Positions 26,308 to 34,109 of a DNA stretch of 50,445 bases are shown piece by piece. Every line of letters begins with the position of its first letter. Positions within the stretch are counted from its first letter, which is position 1. Source of the DNA: Paludibacteraceae bacterium. GTDB lineage: Bacteria; Bacteroidota; Bacteroidia; Bacteroidales; Paludibacteraceae. The notes beneath the pieces are model-generated. The model saw nothing but the letters and a program-made list of their open reading frames with translations, was not told the DNA's origin and did no database searches. A program made the position numbers and the translations under genes. The stretch is from NCBI GenBank assembly GCA_905235505.1, contig CAJOMJ010000006.1:1-50445 (forward strand), read 5' to 3'.

Positions 26308-27477
26308 CTATTCTGCCGCAGTGCCCGTTTCCGATGGCTCCTCCGTTGCAGGAATGTCTGATACCAAATCGACAAGAGTGTCCGGTAGAGGCTCTACCGA
26401 ATGTAGCACGAATCGTTTGTAGTAAGAGATGAGCACTGTGGTGATAGGCAGAGCTATTATCATGCCCGCTATTCCGAAAAGACTCCCCCAGATTGAAAGC
26501 GCAAGCAGCATAACCGCTGGCTTCATGCCTATCGTCTTTCCCATTATTAGCGGGGTAAGCAGCAGATCCTGTGTGCCTTGCACCACGAGGAATACAGCGG
26601 CTATCTCTAACAGTATGACCCAGTATGCGGTGCCCGTGTATGCGGATTGTAGTATTCCTAACAGCATGCAGATTGGAATACCTACTACCTGCAGGTAAGG
26701 CACCATGTTGAGCAAACCGATAAACAGACCTATCACTATCGCAAGCGGAAGACCCATTATCGTAAAACCTATCGAAAACAATATACCTACCGTCATCGCT
26801 ATCAGTGCCTGACCGCGGAAGTATTTGTTCATGCCGTTCTCCAAATCTTTCATCACACTGTTTATACCCTGCTTGAACCTCGGAGGAATCATGTTTGCTG
26901 CACCCTCTGTTATTTTCTCATAGTCTATCAGTATGAAAATCACATACAGGAAACCGATAAACACTACCATAAGTCCGCCGAGGAAACTGATGCCTCCGCC
27001 CAGCAGTCCGCCTATGTATGGGGTTATCTTTCCCAAAACCTCCTCTATGTTGCTTAGGGTCAGCAGACTCTGCCAGTCGTATTGGGCAAGCCAGTTGCGG
27101 AATCCCTCCTGCCACGCAGCCGGCAGTACTGTGTCCACACTCAACCCGCTCACATACGAACTGATTAGTGTCGCCATCTTTGACACCTCCGCCGATATAG
27201 GTTTTATCAAAGCCGTGATGATTGCCGCTAAAAGCCCGAGCAGCAGAATCAGTGTCACTGCAACCGACAATGTCCTGTTCTTCAGGTGACACTTGTATTG
27301 GAAAAAGTTTACAATAGGGTGAATAAGATAGGCTATAAACCATGAGACAACAAACGGTAGCAACACTCCGCTGAGTTGTCTCGTGAGCAGAAACAGTATG
27401 ATGATTACTACAATAGTAAAACATAGCCGCACCGTGCGGTCTAAATCAAATTTGTACTCTGTAAATCGTGTTGCCAT
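26308..27477 (-). CDS. AI-2E (PF01594) family membrane transporter
   Basis: The 389-residue integral membrane protein has about seven or eight helices: two near the N-terminus (IVVIIILFLLTRQLSGVLL; LSVAVTLILLLGLLAAIITAL), a periplasmic-type segment, then clustered helices (GGLMVVFIGFLYVIFILI, IAMTVGILFSIGF, LPLAIVIGLFIGLLNMVPYLQVVG). The motif GLLNMVPYLQ...G matches the family signature. Characterised relatives export AI-2 or exchange Na+/H+, so the substrate here cannot be told. It is likely monocistronic, lying between the 22-bp repeat array on its upstream side and the typA promoter downstream. No TAnnTTTG promoter precedes it closely; TATAATATAG lies at 27493-27502 (minus strand). Confidence 0.85.
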   Translation of the reverse strand: MATRFTEYKFDLDRTVRLCFTIVVIIILFLLTRQLSGVLLPFVVSWFIAYLIHPIVNFFQYKCHLKNRTLSVAVTLILLLGLLAAIITALIKPISAEVSKMATLISSYVSGLSVDTVLPAAWQEGFRNWLAQYDWQSLLTLSNIEEVLGKITPYIGGLLGGGISFLGGLMVVFIGFLYVIFILIDYEKITEGAANMIPPRFKQGINSVMKDLENGMNKYFRGQALIAMTVGILFSIGFTIMGLPLAIVIGLFIGLLNMVPYLQVVGIPICMLLGILQSAYTGTAYWVILLEIAAVFLVVQGTQDLLLTPLIMGKTIGMKPAVMLLALSIWGSLFGIAGMIIALPITTVLISYYKRFVLHSVEPLPDTLVDLVSDIPATEEPSETGTAAE

Positions 27478-27499
27478 GTCCTGATAGCTGTTCTATATT

Positions 27500-27609
27500 A
27501 TAATTTGAGTTGACTGTCACAATTATCCGAACTGTATATCACAATAATTCATGTTGCCTGTCACTATAATTCGAGCCGTAAATTATTGTAGTCTGTGTTG
27601 CCTGTCCGT
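27500..27609. repeat. Five consecutive 22-bp degenerate repeats (candidate LytTR sites)
   Basis: The units begin at 27500, 27522, 27544, 27566 and 27588. The first four start ATAATT or ATTATC, and units 1-3 end TCACA or TCACT; TGTTGCCTGTC is shared by units 3 and 5. A 22-bp period is two helical turns, as in direct-repeat sites of LytTR regulators. On the minus strand unit 2 contains ACAGTTCGG, which fits the published LytTR half-site [TA][AC][CA]GTTN[AG][TG]; unit 1 has ACAGTCAAC and unit 3 ACAGGCAAC, in a register shifted by 4 bases. A LytTR regulator gene begins 500 bases away. Confidence 0.65.
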
Positions 27610-27661
27610 GCCGCCACAACCTGCAACATTCTCGTTGTCGAAGCCTTCCCTCATTATCAAA

Positions 27662-27727
27662 TTTCCTCACCGATCCTCAGCCACCCCCGCTCCGTTTCCT
27701 CACCCGTCCTCAGCCACCCCCACTCCG
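27662..27727. repeat. 33-bp tandem duplication
   Basis: Copy 1 (27662-27694) and copy 2 (27695-27727) differ at only three positions. Each runs TTTCCTCACC...CCTCAGCCACCCCC.CTCCG. Being 33 bases it would keep a reading frame, but no likely gene covers it. Confidence 0.9.
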
Positions 27728-27753
27728 TAACTCCACTCCCCTGCAAACCCCGT

Positions 27754-27878
27754 TTTGACACTTTGTCACCTTTTTGCCCCTTTTACCTTACAAAGTGTAA
27801 GTTCACGGGTAGCCCACTTTAAGCCTACTCTAAGCCGAGTGTTAGCCATCTCCCCCATTTGACACTTTGTCACCTTTT
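27754..27878. repeat. Paired 21-bp boxes and a palindrome sharing ACACTTTG
   Basis: The segment TTTGACACTTTGTCACC plus TTTT occurs at 27754-27774 and identically at 27858-27878. Between them CTTACA-AAG-TGTAAG (27787-27801) is a 6-bp-armed palindrome with the same ACACTTTG/CAAAGTGT core, and TTACACTTTG recurs at 27891-27900. They may be protein sites or small RNA hairpins. Confidence 0.75.
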
Positions 27879-27998
27879 CTGCCTTTTTGCTTACACTTTG
27901 CAAACTGACGTGCTCCTCTAAGCCCCTCTCTGTCTAACCCCTGCCCCGGACAATCCTGCTCCTGACCTCCTGCCGACAGACAATCATTCATATTCTGT

Positions 27999-28031
27999 TG
28001 CAAAGATAATGTATTTCCCTGAATTGCGCAA
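27999..28031 (-). promoter_or_regulatory. Leftward promoter-like signal with no clear gene
   Basis: On the minus strand TATCTTTGC (27999-28007) is preceded by TTG (28029-28031) at 21 bases. Transcription would start near 27992 and read through a purine-rich, repeat-bearing stretch towards the permease gene, giving either a leader of about 500 nt or a separate RNA. Confidence 0.45.
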
Positions 28032-28050
28032 GCGGGAATTTTGATAATAC

Positions 28051-28082
28051 TTGCATATAATAAAAAAAAGTTGTATCTTTGC
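28051..28082 (+). promoter_or_regulatory. Bacteroides-type promoter of the LytTR regulator
   Basis: TTG (28051-28053) and TATCTTTGC (28074-28082) are spaced by 20 bases. Start is expected near 28089, a leader of about 25 nt before the TTG start codon. Confidence 0.75.
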
Positions 28083-28113
28083 AGGCGATACCGAATAACT
28101 AAGAAATCAACCG

Positions 28114-28977
28114 TTGAGAAGCAATATCCCCTCATATTTTACAGAGAAGAAAAACGTAATTTGGACAGTTTGTGGAACAGCCCTGTTTGCAGAGTTGTTT
28201 ATACTGATATATAAGCCTTTCGGCTCCTCCACTTGGACTGACAAACCGTTTGTTTACATCGGGGTCGCTACTGTTGTAGTCTTAGTCGCAATGGGCGTGA
28301 TTGCAGTGAGTAGGACTATAATGTATCAGTATGCCAAGAAGCATGACATTGCCGTATGGGAGTTCTCTATCTGGCTGGTGGCTGAACTGCTCGCAATGTC
28401 GGTTATTTACTCTCTCGCTGCCTCGGTGGTAACACACGACTATGACTTGTATTTCGAGTATTTCAACGAGGCTATACGTGACACTTTCTTTACCTTGTTT
28501 ATACCATATACCGCCTTTTACATGTCGTTCGCGCTGATAGACAAGGACAAGGAGATTAAGCGGCTTAATGAGGAACTGTCAAAGAAAGCGGAAACCGCTG
28601 AAGGAGAACATGTAGCGGAAAACAAGTCCGGCCCTGAAACATACAACTTTCGCGACGAGCGGGGTGAACTGAAATTATCCGTGAAGTCCGATGCAATATA
28701 TTACATCGAGTCGGCTGACAACTACGTCGTTATCTACTATAAGAACGGCAACAAGGTGCCCCGCTATATACTCCGCAGTACCATGAAGCGCTTGGAAGAA
28801 GAATTTATGAATACCGCCCTTGTGCGCTGCAGTAGGTCGTATATGGTCAACTTCAACGCGATTAAAGTGATAACGAATACCGACGACGGCCTCTTTATTG
28901 ATTTCGGGGTGGAGACCTTGCCTAAGATACCTGTCTCAAAGACCTATAGCGCAAGATTCATGGAGAAATTCAAGTAA
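28114..28977 (+). CDS. Membrane-anchored LytTR-family transcriptional regulator
   Basis: The 287-residue product has four membrane helices (about 15-35, 47-72, 83-107 and 125-147) followed by a coiled linker and a C-terminal LytTR DNA-binding domain (about 180-285: AIYYIESADNYVVIYYKNG, ALVRCSRSYMVNFNAIK, IPVSKTYSARF). The start codon is TTG at 28114: a stop (TAA, 28096-28098) lies just upstream in frame and no ATG or GTG exists before the first helix. There is no receiver domain, so signals are probably sensed in the membrane. The promoter at 28051-28082 is strong but the TTG start and absence of an obvious Shine-Dalgarno suggest low translation. The 22-bp array upstream is a possible binding site. 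The coiled-coil gene follows after 67 bases. Confidence 0.88.
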   Translation: MRSNIPSYFTEKKNVIWTVCGTALFAELFILIYKPFGSSTWTDKPFVYIGVATVVVLVAMGVIAVSRTIMYQYAKKHDIAVWEFSIWLVAELLAMSVIYSLAASVVTHDYDLYFEYFNEAIRDTFFTLFIPYTAFYMSFALIDKDKEIKRLNEELSKKAETAEGEHVAENKSGPETYNFRDERGELKLSVKSDAIYYIESADNYVVIYYKNGNKVPRYILRSTMKRLEEEFMNTALVRCSRSYMVNFNAIKVITNTDDGLFIDFGVETLPKIPVSKTYSARFMEKFK

Positions 28978-29044
28978 TACACCGTCCGGACAAAGATATC
29001 GGAAGAAACTATATTAACATACATAACTGAATAAAACAACAAAA

Positions 29045-29722
29045 ATGAAGAAGACATTTCTTATGGCTGCAGTGGCAATGATAAGTGTTGCACTCAGCGC
29101 TCAAGACGTTACTCCGTTAAACGTAAAACCGGTTGAGTTCAATCTTGACTCTATTCGTCAGAATGCCCCCGACGACGAGCAGTATGTGAATGACCTCGAA
29201 ATCATCAACAAAAAGTTAAAAGCAGACAAAGACGCGCTTGCACTCGCTTCTAAAACTGCCAAAAGCGAACGTAACTACTACAATTCACAGAAGAAAAACA
29301 ACAAACAGCGCGAGAAACAACTAAAAGACCAGGAGAAGGTTTACAAAGATCAGGCAAAGGCCGACAAGAAATCACAAAAGGATATAGACAAACAGCGCAA
29401 AGCATTGCTTAAAGAAAGTGCACTCGACCAGCAGACACTCGCCGACAATAACGCCGCCCTTGACCAGCAGGAAGCACGACTGAGAGACAATGCACGCGAA
29501 CGCGAATTTAGTATGAAAGATCTTCATCGTAAACGCGAAGTGCTGAAAGACGACATGATTGCCCTCTCTTCCTACGAGCTTGACCTCAGGGAGAAAGAAA
29601 CCAAGATAAAAAACATGCAGGACATGAACAAACTTCAGGGAGAGAGAATTAAGAACGAGATAAAGGCAACAAAAGACAAAATTAAGAACGATAAAAAGAT
29701 GGCTAAGCTGCAAGCCGAATAA
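29045..29722 (+). CDS. Exported coiled-coil protein of unknown function
   Basis: The 225-residue product has a signal peptide (MKKTFLMAAVAMISVALSAQ) and then about 190 residues of very charged helix (Lys, Asp, Glu, Gln; for example KKNNKQREKQLKDQEKVYK) predicted to form a long periplasmic coiled coil. No lipobox and no membrane anchor are visible. It sits 67 bases after the LytTR gene and 25 before upp, so it may be part of the same transcript. The role is unknown; a structural or scaffold function is a guess. Confidence 0.75.
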   Translation: MKKTFLMAAVAMISVALSAQDVTPLNVKPVEFNLDSIRQNAPDDEQYVNDLEIINKKLKADKDALALASKTAKSERNYYNSQKKNNKQREKQLKDQEKVYKDQAKADKKSQKDIDKQRKALLKESALDQQTLADNNAALDQQEARLRDNAREREFSMKDLHRKREVLKDDMIALSSYELDLREKETKIKNMQDMNKLQGERIKNEIKATKDKIKNDKKMAKLQAE

Positions 29723-29747
29723 TCAGGTTCCACCATTTCTGTTCACA

Positions 29748-30398
29748 ATGAAAGTTATCAATCTTTCAGACCAAAACTCCATCCTCAATTCCTTTATGAA
29801 AGAGTTGCGGAGTAAGGATATCCAGCAGGACTCTATGCGGTTCCGCCGGAATATAGAGCGTGTGGGGGAAATCTGTGCATACGAGATGTCAAAGTCTTTC
29901 TGTTATAAGTCCGAGACCGTTGTTACTCCCTTGGCAGAAACTGACATAGCGACACCCGACGAGCAAGTTGTCCTCGCCACCATTCTGCGGGCAGGTCTGC
30001 CTTTCCACGAGGGCTTCCTCGGCTATCTTGACCATGCAGAAAACGCCTTTGTAAGCGCATACAGAGAATATACAAGCGAAACGGATTTCTTTATCCATAC
30101 CGAATATATAGCCTCGCCGTCGCTTGAGAACAAAACCCTCATTATATGCGACCCGATGCTTGCCACTGGCAGCTCTATGGAGGTTGCATACAGGGCTCTC
30201 CTCACAAAAGGAACACCCAAGAAGGTCTATCTTGCTTCTGTTCTCGCCACACCGCAGGCAATCGATTTCCTTCAGAATACAATGCCCGTCGATGTGTGTC
30301 TGTACACAGCAGCTGTCGACCCCGTGCTTAACAAGCACAAGTATATCATTCCCGGGTTGGGCGATGCAGGTGACCTCGCATACGGAGTAAAGGAATAG
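29748..30398 (+). CDS. upp: Uracil phosphoribosyltransferase
   Basis: The 216-residue product converts uracil and PRPP to UMP in pyrimidine salvage. The PRPP-binding loop ICDPMLATGSSM (compare DPMLATGGS), the flexible-loop region and the uracil-binding C-terminus YIIPGLGDAGDLAYG are all present, and the length is usual for the family. It lies 25 bases after the coiled-coil gene and 36 before a small membrane protein gene. Confidence 0.95.
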   Translation: MKVINLSDQNSILNSFMKELRSKDIQQDSMRFRRNIERVGEICAYEMSKSFCYKSETVVTPLAETDIATPDEQVVLATILRAGLPFHEGFLGYLDHAENAFVSAYREYTSETDFFIHTEYIASPSLENKTLIICDPMLATGSSMEVAYRALLTKGTPKKVYLASVLATPQAIDFLQNTMPVDVCLYTAAVDPVLNKHKYIIPGLGDAGDLAYGVKE

Positions 30399-30434
30399 AA
30401 AACGAACATAAAACACATAAAAACATCTACTAAT

Positions 30435-30602
30435 ATGAAAACACTGCTTAAATACTGCGGAGCCATCCTGGTTCTCATTGGAGTACTCTGCCTCGTAGTT
30501 TATTATTTCTGGGTTCCCTCTAATGCTTTGCTTACCTCAAGTCTTGTACTTGAAGCAGTAGGCATTATCGGATATATTATTACCAATCGCTATGTCGAAT
30601 AA
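30435..30602 (+). CDS. Small two-helix membrane protein (55 residues)
   Basis: ATG at 30435 opens a 55-codon frame ending TAA at 30600-30602. The product has two hydrophobic helices (CGAILVLIGVLCLVVYYFWV and a second one around LVLEAVGIIGYIITN) with a short loop and basic start (MKTLLKY). It ends 6 bases before the parC ATG and starts 36 bases after upp, so it is probably part of that transcript and translated just ahead of parC. The function is unknown. Confidence 0.7.
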   Translation: MKTLLKYCGAILVLIGVLCLVVYYFWVPSNALLTSSLVLEAVGIIGYIITNRYVE

Positions 30603-30608
30603 CAAATA

Positions 30609-33452
30609 ATGAGCGAGGACGATAAAATACCGGTGGGAGAAGACTTTGCGGCGGAAGACGGGGAACAGCAACCATCTGTTGACGAAACTCAGGCGGATGG
30701 TGAAGCTGAGTCCCGGCACAAGGCATCATTCAACGACTCAATAAAGTATCACCTTACAGGCATGTATCAAGACTGGTTTCTTGACTATGCCTCCTATGTG
30801 ATACTCGAGCGTGCCGTCCCTGACATCTACGATGGCTTGAAACCTGTGCAACGTCGCATACTGCATGCTATGAAGATGGTTGACGATGGCCGCTACAACA
30901 AAGTGGCTAACATCGTTGGTCAGACAATGCAGTATCACCCCCACGGCGATGCCTCCATTGGTGACGCCCTCGTGCAGTTAGGACAGAAAGACCTCCTGAT
31001 TGACTGCCAGGGTAACTGGGGAAATATCCTTACCGGTGACGGAGCCGCTGCCCCGCGTTACATAGAGGCACGTCTGAGCAAGTTCGCTCTTGAGACTGTA
31101 TTCAACCCAAAGACCACTCACTGGATGCTCAGCTACGATGGCAGAAAGAAAGAGCCGGTCAACCTGCCTGTTAAATTCCCCTTGCTCCTCGCTCAGGGAG
31201 TGGAGGGTATAGCAGTAGGTCTCAACTCCAAAATACTGCCTCACAATTTCTGCGAACTGTGCGATGCCTCGCTTGCATACCTCCGTGGAGAAGACTTCCG
31301 GTTGTACCCCGATTTCCCTACCGGTGGCACTATCGACGTAAGCCGCTATAATGACGGTGAGCGGGGAGGCGTGGTGAAGATACGAAGCAAAATCACCAAG
31401 TCTGCTGACAACAAAACCCTCATCATCACCGAAATACCCTTTGGCACTACCTCTGCAAGTATTATAGAGACTATTCTCCGTGCCAACCAGAAGGGTAAGA
31501 TCAAGATAAAGAAAGTTGATGATAACACGGCTGCCGAGGCAGAGATAGTGGTGCAGTTGCAACCGGGTTCTTCCTCCGACAAGACTATAGACGCTCTTTA
31601 TGCCTGCACCGACTGCGAGGTGAGTATCTCTCCCAACTGCTGCGTCATTCAGGACAAGAAACCTGTATTCACCAATGTGAGCAACCTGCTCCGAATGTCA
31701 ACCGACCATACGCGTGACCTGCTCCGTTGGGAACTGGAGATACAGAAAGGCGAACTGGAAGAGCAGTATTTCTTCGTCTCGTTGGAGAAGATATTCATAG
31801 AAAACCGTATCTATAAGGAGAAAGGATTTGAAGATTCCACTTCGCCCGAGGCTGCCATAAAGTTCATACGCAAGGCTATTCAGCCTTACATAGAGAAACT
31901 CATCCGCCCCGTTACCGATGACGACCTGCGCCGCCTGCTCGAGATAAAGATGATGCGTATCACCAAGTTTGACTCCAAGAAGGCAGACGAACAACTGAAA
32001 GCCCTTGCAGACAAACTGAAGGAGACAAAATACAACCTTGAGCATATTACTGATTATACCATCAAGTGGTTTGAGAACCTCAAAGCAAAATACGGAGACA
32101 AGTATCCGCGCAGAACTGAGGTTAGGAACTTTGCCACTATCAATCTCAAGACCGTAGTCGAAGCCAACCAGAAGATGTATATCAATCAGGAGGAAGGATT
32201 CATTGGTACCTCTCTTCGGAAAGATACTTATATCTTCGACTGCTCCGACCTTGACGACATCATCATCTTCTATAAAGACGGAAAATACAAGATTATCCGC
32301 GTGCAGGAGAAAGTGTTTGTAGGCACAAACATCCTTCACATCGCTGTATTCAAGAAGAACGACGAGCGCACTATCTACAATGTGGTCTATCGAGACGGTA
32401 AGTCAGGTCCGTATTATATGAAACGCTTTGCCGCTACAGGTTTGGCGCGCGACAAGGAGTATGACATGACTACCGGCAAACCCGGCAGCAAAGTCATGTA
32501 TTTCACAGCCAATCCCAACGGAGAAGCAGAGGTCATTAGAGTGCAACTCGACCCCGGACTCAAACTCAAACACATGGAAGTGCTGAAAGACCTGAGCGAG
32601 TTGGCAGTCAAAGGGCGCAGCAGCCGGGGCAATCTGCTTACCAAGTATAAGGTCAAACAGATTACCCTTAAGCAGAAAGGCGGCTCTACACTCGGCGGAA
32701 GAAAAGTGTGGTTCGACCCCGATGTATTGCGTATCAACTACGATGGTATGGGCACTTATCTCGGTGAGTTCCAGAGCGAAGACAGAATACTCGTCATCAC
32801 TGGCAGCGGTGACTACTATACAACCTCTTTCGAGTTGACTGCACACTTTGAGGACAATATCTATCGGATAGAGAAATACGATGCTGACAAGACCTGGTCA
32901 CTCGTGTTGTGGGACGCTGACCAGCAATACTGGTATGCAAAACGCTTCCTGATGAATGCAACGCAGAAACCCCAGAATTTCCTCGGTAACCTTGCTTCAA
33001 GATTGCATCTCCTCTCCGACCGTGAAGATGCCGTCTTCCTCGTGCATTTTGAAGACGACAATAGGGAAGACATGACCATAGAGATGCAGAGTTTCATTGC
33101 AGTCAAAGGTGCTACCGCAAAAGGTAAACGACTGACTACTTATCCCGTAAAAGACATCACTGACATCACTCCTGCTCCCCCCGAACCGGAGGAGGAACCC
33201 GAAGAAGAAATAGTCGAAACACAGGAACAGAATATTACAGACGACCCAGCAACCGACTCCGCACCCGACATTACAGACGACTCCGCACCCGACATGGCAG
33301 ACGACCCTGCTACCAATCCAGCACCAGACCCCTCTCAGACAATAGATGACATTCCTATGACAATCAATGCCGACGTGCCTGACGATTCACTGCCTGTCAG
33401 CGATGATGAGGAGCCGGCATCACCGCATGATGACCAACTCTCGCTCTTCTAA
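30609..33452 (+). CDS. parC: DNA topoisomerase IV subunit A
   Basis: The 947-residue product carries the type IIA breakage-reunion domain: LKPVQRRILHAM, YHPHGDASIGDAL and the active-site region APRYIEARLSKFA, where Tyr151 is the likely catalytic residue. The C-terminal domain (about 540-830) has degenerate beta-pinwheel blades. The last 120 residues are an acidic, low-complexity tail with repeated TDD/PD motifs (DPATDSAPD, DDSAPDMADDPATNPAPD). It decatenates and relaxes DNA with ParE, which is not in the window. At the quinolone-determining position the usual Ser (HGDS) is Ala115 here; I believe this is common in Bacteroidetes ParC. ParC fits better than GyrA by the region GNWGNILTGDGAAAPRYIEA. 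Confidence 0.92.
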   Translation: MSEDDKIPVGEDFAAEDGEQQPSVDETQADGEAESRHKASFNDSIKYHLTGMYQDWFLDYASYVILERAVPDIYDGLKPVQRRILHAMKMVDDGRYNKVANIVGQTMQYHPHGDASIGDALVQLGQKDLLIDCQGNWGNILTGDGAAAPRYIEARLSKFALETVFNPKTTHWMLSYDGRKKEPVNLPVKFPLLLAQGVEGIAVGLNSKILPHNFCELCDASLAYLRGEDFRLYPDFPTGGTIDVSRYNDGERGGVVKIRSKITKSADNKTLIITEIPFGTTSASIIETILRANQKGKIKIKKVDDNTAAEAEIVVQLQPGSSSDKTIDALYACTDCEVSISPNCCVIQDKKPVFTNVSNLLRMSTDHTRDLLRWELEIQKGELEEQYFFVSLEKIFIENRIYKEKGFEDSTSPEAAIKFIRKAIQPYIEKLIRPVTDDDLRRLLEIKMMRITKFDSKKADEQLKALADKLKETKYNLEHITDYTIKWFENLKAKYGDKYPRRTEVRNFATINLKTVVEANQKMYINQEEGFIGTSLRKDTYIFDCSDLDDIIIFYKDGKYKIIRVQEKVFVGTNILHIAVFKKNDERTIYNVVYRDGKSGPYYMKRFAATGLARDKEYDMTTGKPGSKVMYFTANPNGEAEVIRVQLDPGLKLKHMEVLKDLSELAVKGRSSRGNLLTKYKVKQITLKQKGGSTLGGRKVWFDPDVLRINYDGMGTYLGEFQSEDRILVITGSGDYYTTSFELTAHFEDNIYRIEKYDADKTWSLVLWDADQQYWYAKRFLMNATQKPQNFLGNLASRLHLLSDREDAVFLVHFEDDNREDMTIEMQSFIAVKGATAKGKRLTTYPVKDITDITPAPPEPEEEPEEEIVETQEQNITDDPATDSAPDITDDSAPDMADDPATNPAPDPSQTIDDIPMTINADVPDDSLPVSDDEEPASPHDDQLSLF

Positions 33453-33470
33453 CTTGAAGTACACCATCGT

Positions 33471-33606
33471 GTAGAGACATTTGTCTAAATGTCACTCATA
33501 ACTGTTAAGTCTGAATAATAACATAGAGACGTGACACCGTCACGTCTCTATGAAAAAGTAATAATCAAAAAGTACTTGTAAAGACGTGACATTGTCACGT
33601 CTCACT
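33471..33606. repeat. Cluster of three intergenic palindromes (one type B, two type A)
   Basis: The type B copy spans 33471-33497 (arms GACATTT and AAATGTC). The first type A copy has 14-bp perfect arms (33522-33535 and 33539-33552; CATAGAGACGTGAC and its complement). The second has arms AGACGTGACA and TGTCACGTCT (33582-33591, 33593-33602). They lie between the convergent parC and winged-helix genes and could serve as transcription ends for either; no classical T-run follows directly. Confidence 0.9.
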
Positions 33607-33646
33607 GAAAGAGTCAACGACTCCTGTCAAATATTCAAAGTGTAGA

Positions 33647-33844
33647 TTACTTCAAACCTACAATTGTCTCGTTCTCGTTTTCCTCGAAATAGACTTTGTC
33701 CTCACGGGCAAGCCAACCAAGGGCGAGGTTGAGGTCTGCTACTTTCAGTTTTGTTGCTTTCTTCAGAGCATCTGTGGTGAGCGCACCGCCTTGCAGCGCA
33801 TTCCAGATCAATCCGGCATTCTCACCGATTTTTGCTGTTGACAT
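33647..33844 (-). CDS. Small winged-helix protein (DUF2582/PF10771 family)
   Basis: The 65-residue product is a single winged helix-turn-helix domain: IGENAGLIWNALQGG, LTTDALKKATKLKVADLNLALGWLARED and the wing VYFEENENETIVGLK. It matches the small PF10771 family found in Bacteroidetes and archaea. It has no ligand domain and may bind nucleic acid or protein. It is monocistronic with a strong promoter and a leader of about 85 nt. Confidence 0.88.
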   Translation of the reverse strand: MSTAKIGENAGLIWNALQGGALTTDALKKATKLKVADLNLALGWLAREDKVYFEENENETIVGLK

Positions 33845-33937
33845 AATACCTTAATTTTAATAAAGTTGTTTTTTTATTTGTCTTACTCCTTACTGCCGCA
33901 TTTGCCGTATGAAGCAAAACTGTTATCAAAATCGGCT

Positions 33938-33969
33938 GCAAAATTACAAAAAGTTTCTCATATACCAAA
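33938..33969 (-). promoter_or_regulatory. Bacteroides-type promoter of the winged-helix gene
   Basis: On the minus strand TTTG (33966-33969), a 19-bp spacer and TAATTTTGC (33938-33946) fit the consensus exactly. Confidence 0.8.
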
Positions 33970-34051
33970 ATTTTGTGCAAATTGTTAGTAATTCTGCACT
34001 AAATAACCCTGCTTTGCTCAATAGCGCTTCTGTATGGAAACATTAAATTAA

Positions 34052-34086
34052 TGAAAACAACAGGGTGTGCCCTGAGACACACCCTG
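34052..34086 (-). terminator. Rho-independent terminator of the 413-residue secreted protein gene
   Basis: On the minus strand CAGGGTGTG (34078-34086) pairs with CACACCCTG (34061-34069) and TTGTTTTC follows. It lies 24 bases after the stop. Confidence 0.88.
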
Positions 34087-34109
34087 CTAATATTTGATAC
34101 TAATTATGC

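Larger units (their letters stand above)
27478..28113. other. Repeat-rich non-coding block between AI-2E permease and LytTR regulator
   Basis: This is 636 bases without a credible gene. From the left it contains a five-unit 22-bp array (27500-27609), a 33-bp tandem duplication (27662-27727), two copies of a 21-bp box (27754-27774 and 27858-27878), a small hairpin (27787-27801), a leftward promoter-like signal (27999-28031) and the rightward promoter of the LytTR gene (28051-28082). The plus strand between 27600 and 27960 is strongly pyrimidine-rich and poor in stable reading frames, unlike neighbouring genes. Confidence 0.75.

Noticed and set aside
27662..27727. 33-bp repeats as the beginning of a CRISPR array
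   Set aside because: The two copies are directly adjacent without spacers and no cas gene is nearby.
27842..28135. 97-codon frame on the minus strand opposite the start of the LytTR gene
   Set aside because: Composition is like non-coding repeat DNA, no motif is present, and its start lies inside the LytTR gene; a shorter version from the internal ATG near 27985 would have almost no leader.
30609..33452. GyrA instead of ParC
   Set aside because: Sequence around the active site and the acidic tail fit the Bacteroidetes topoisomerase IV A type better; without gyrA for comparison a small doubt remains.
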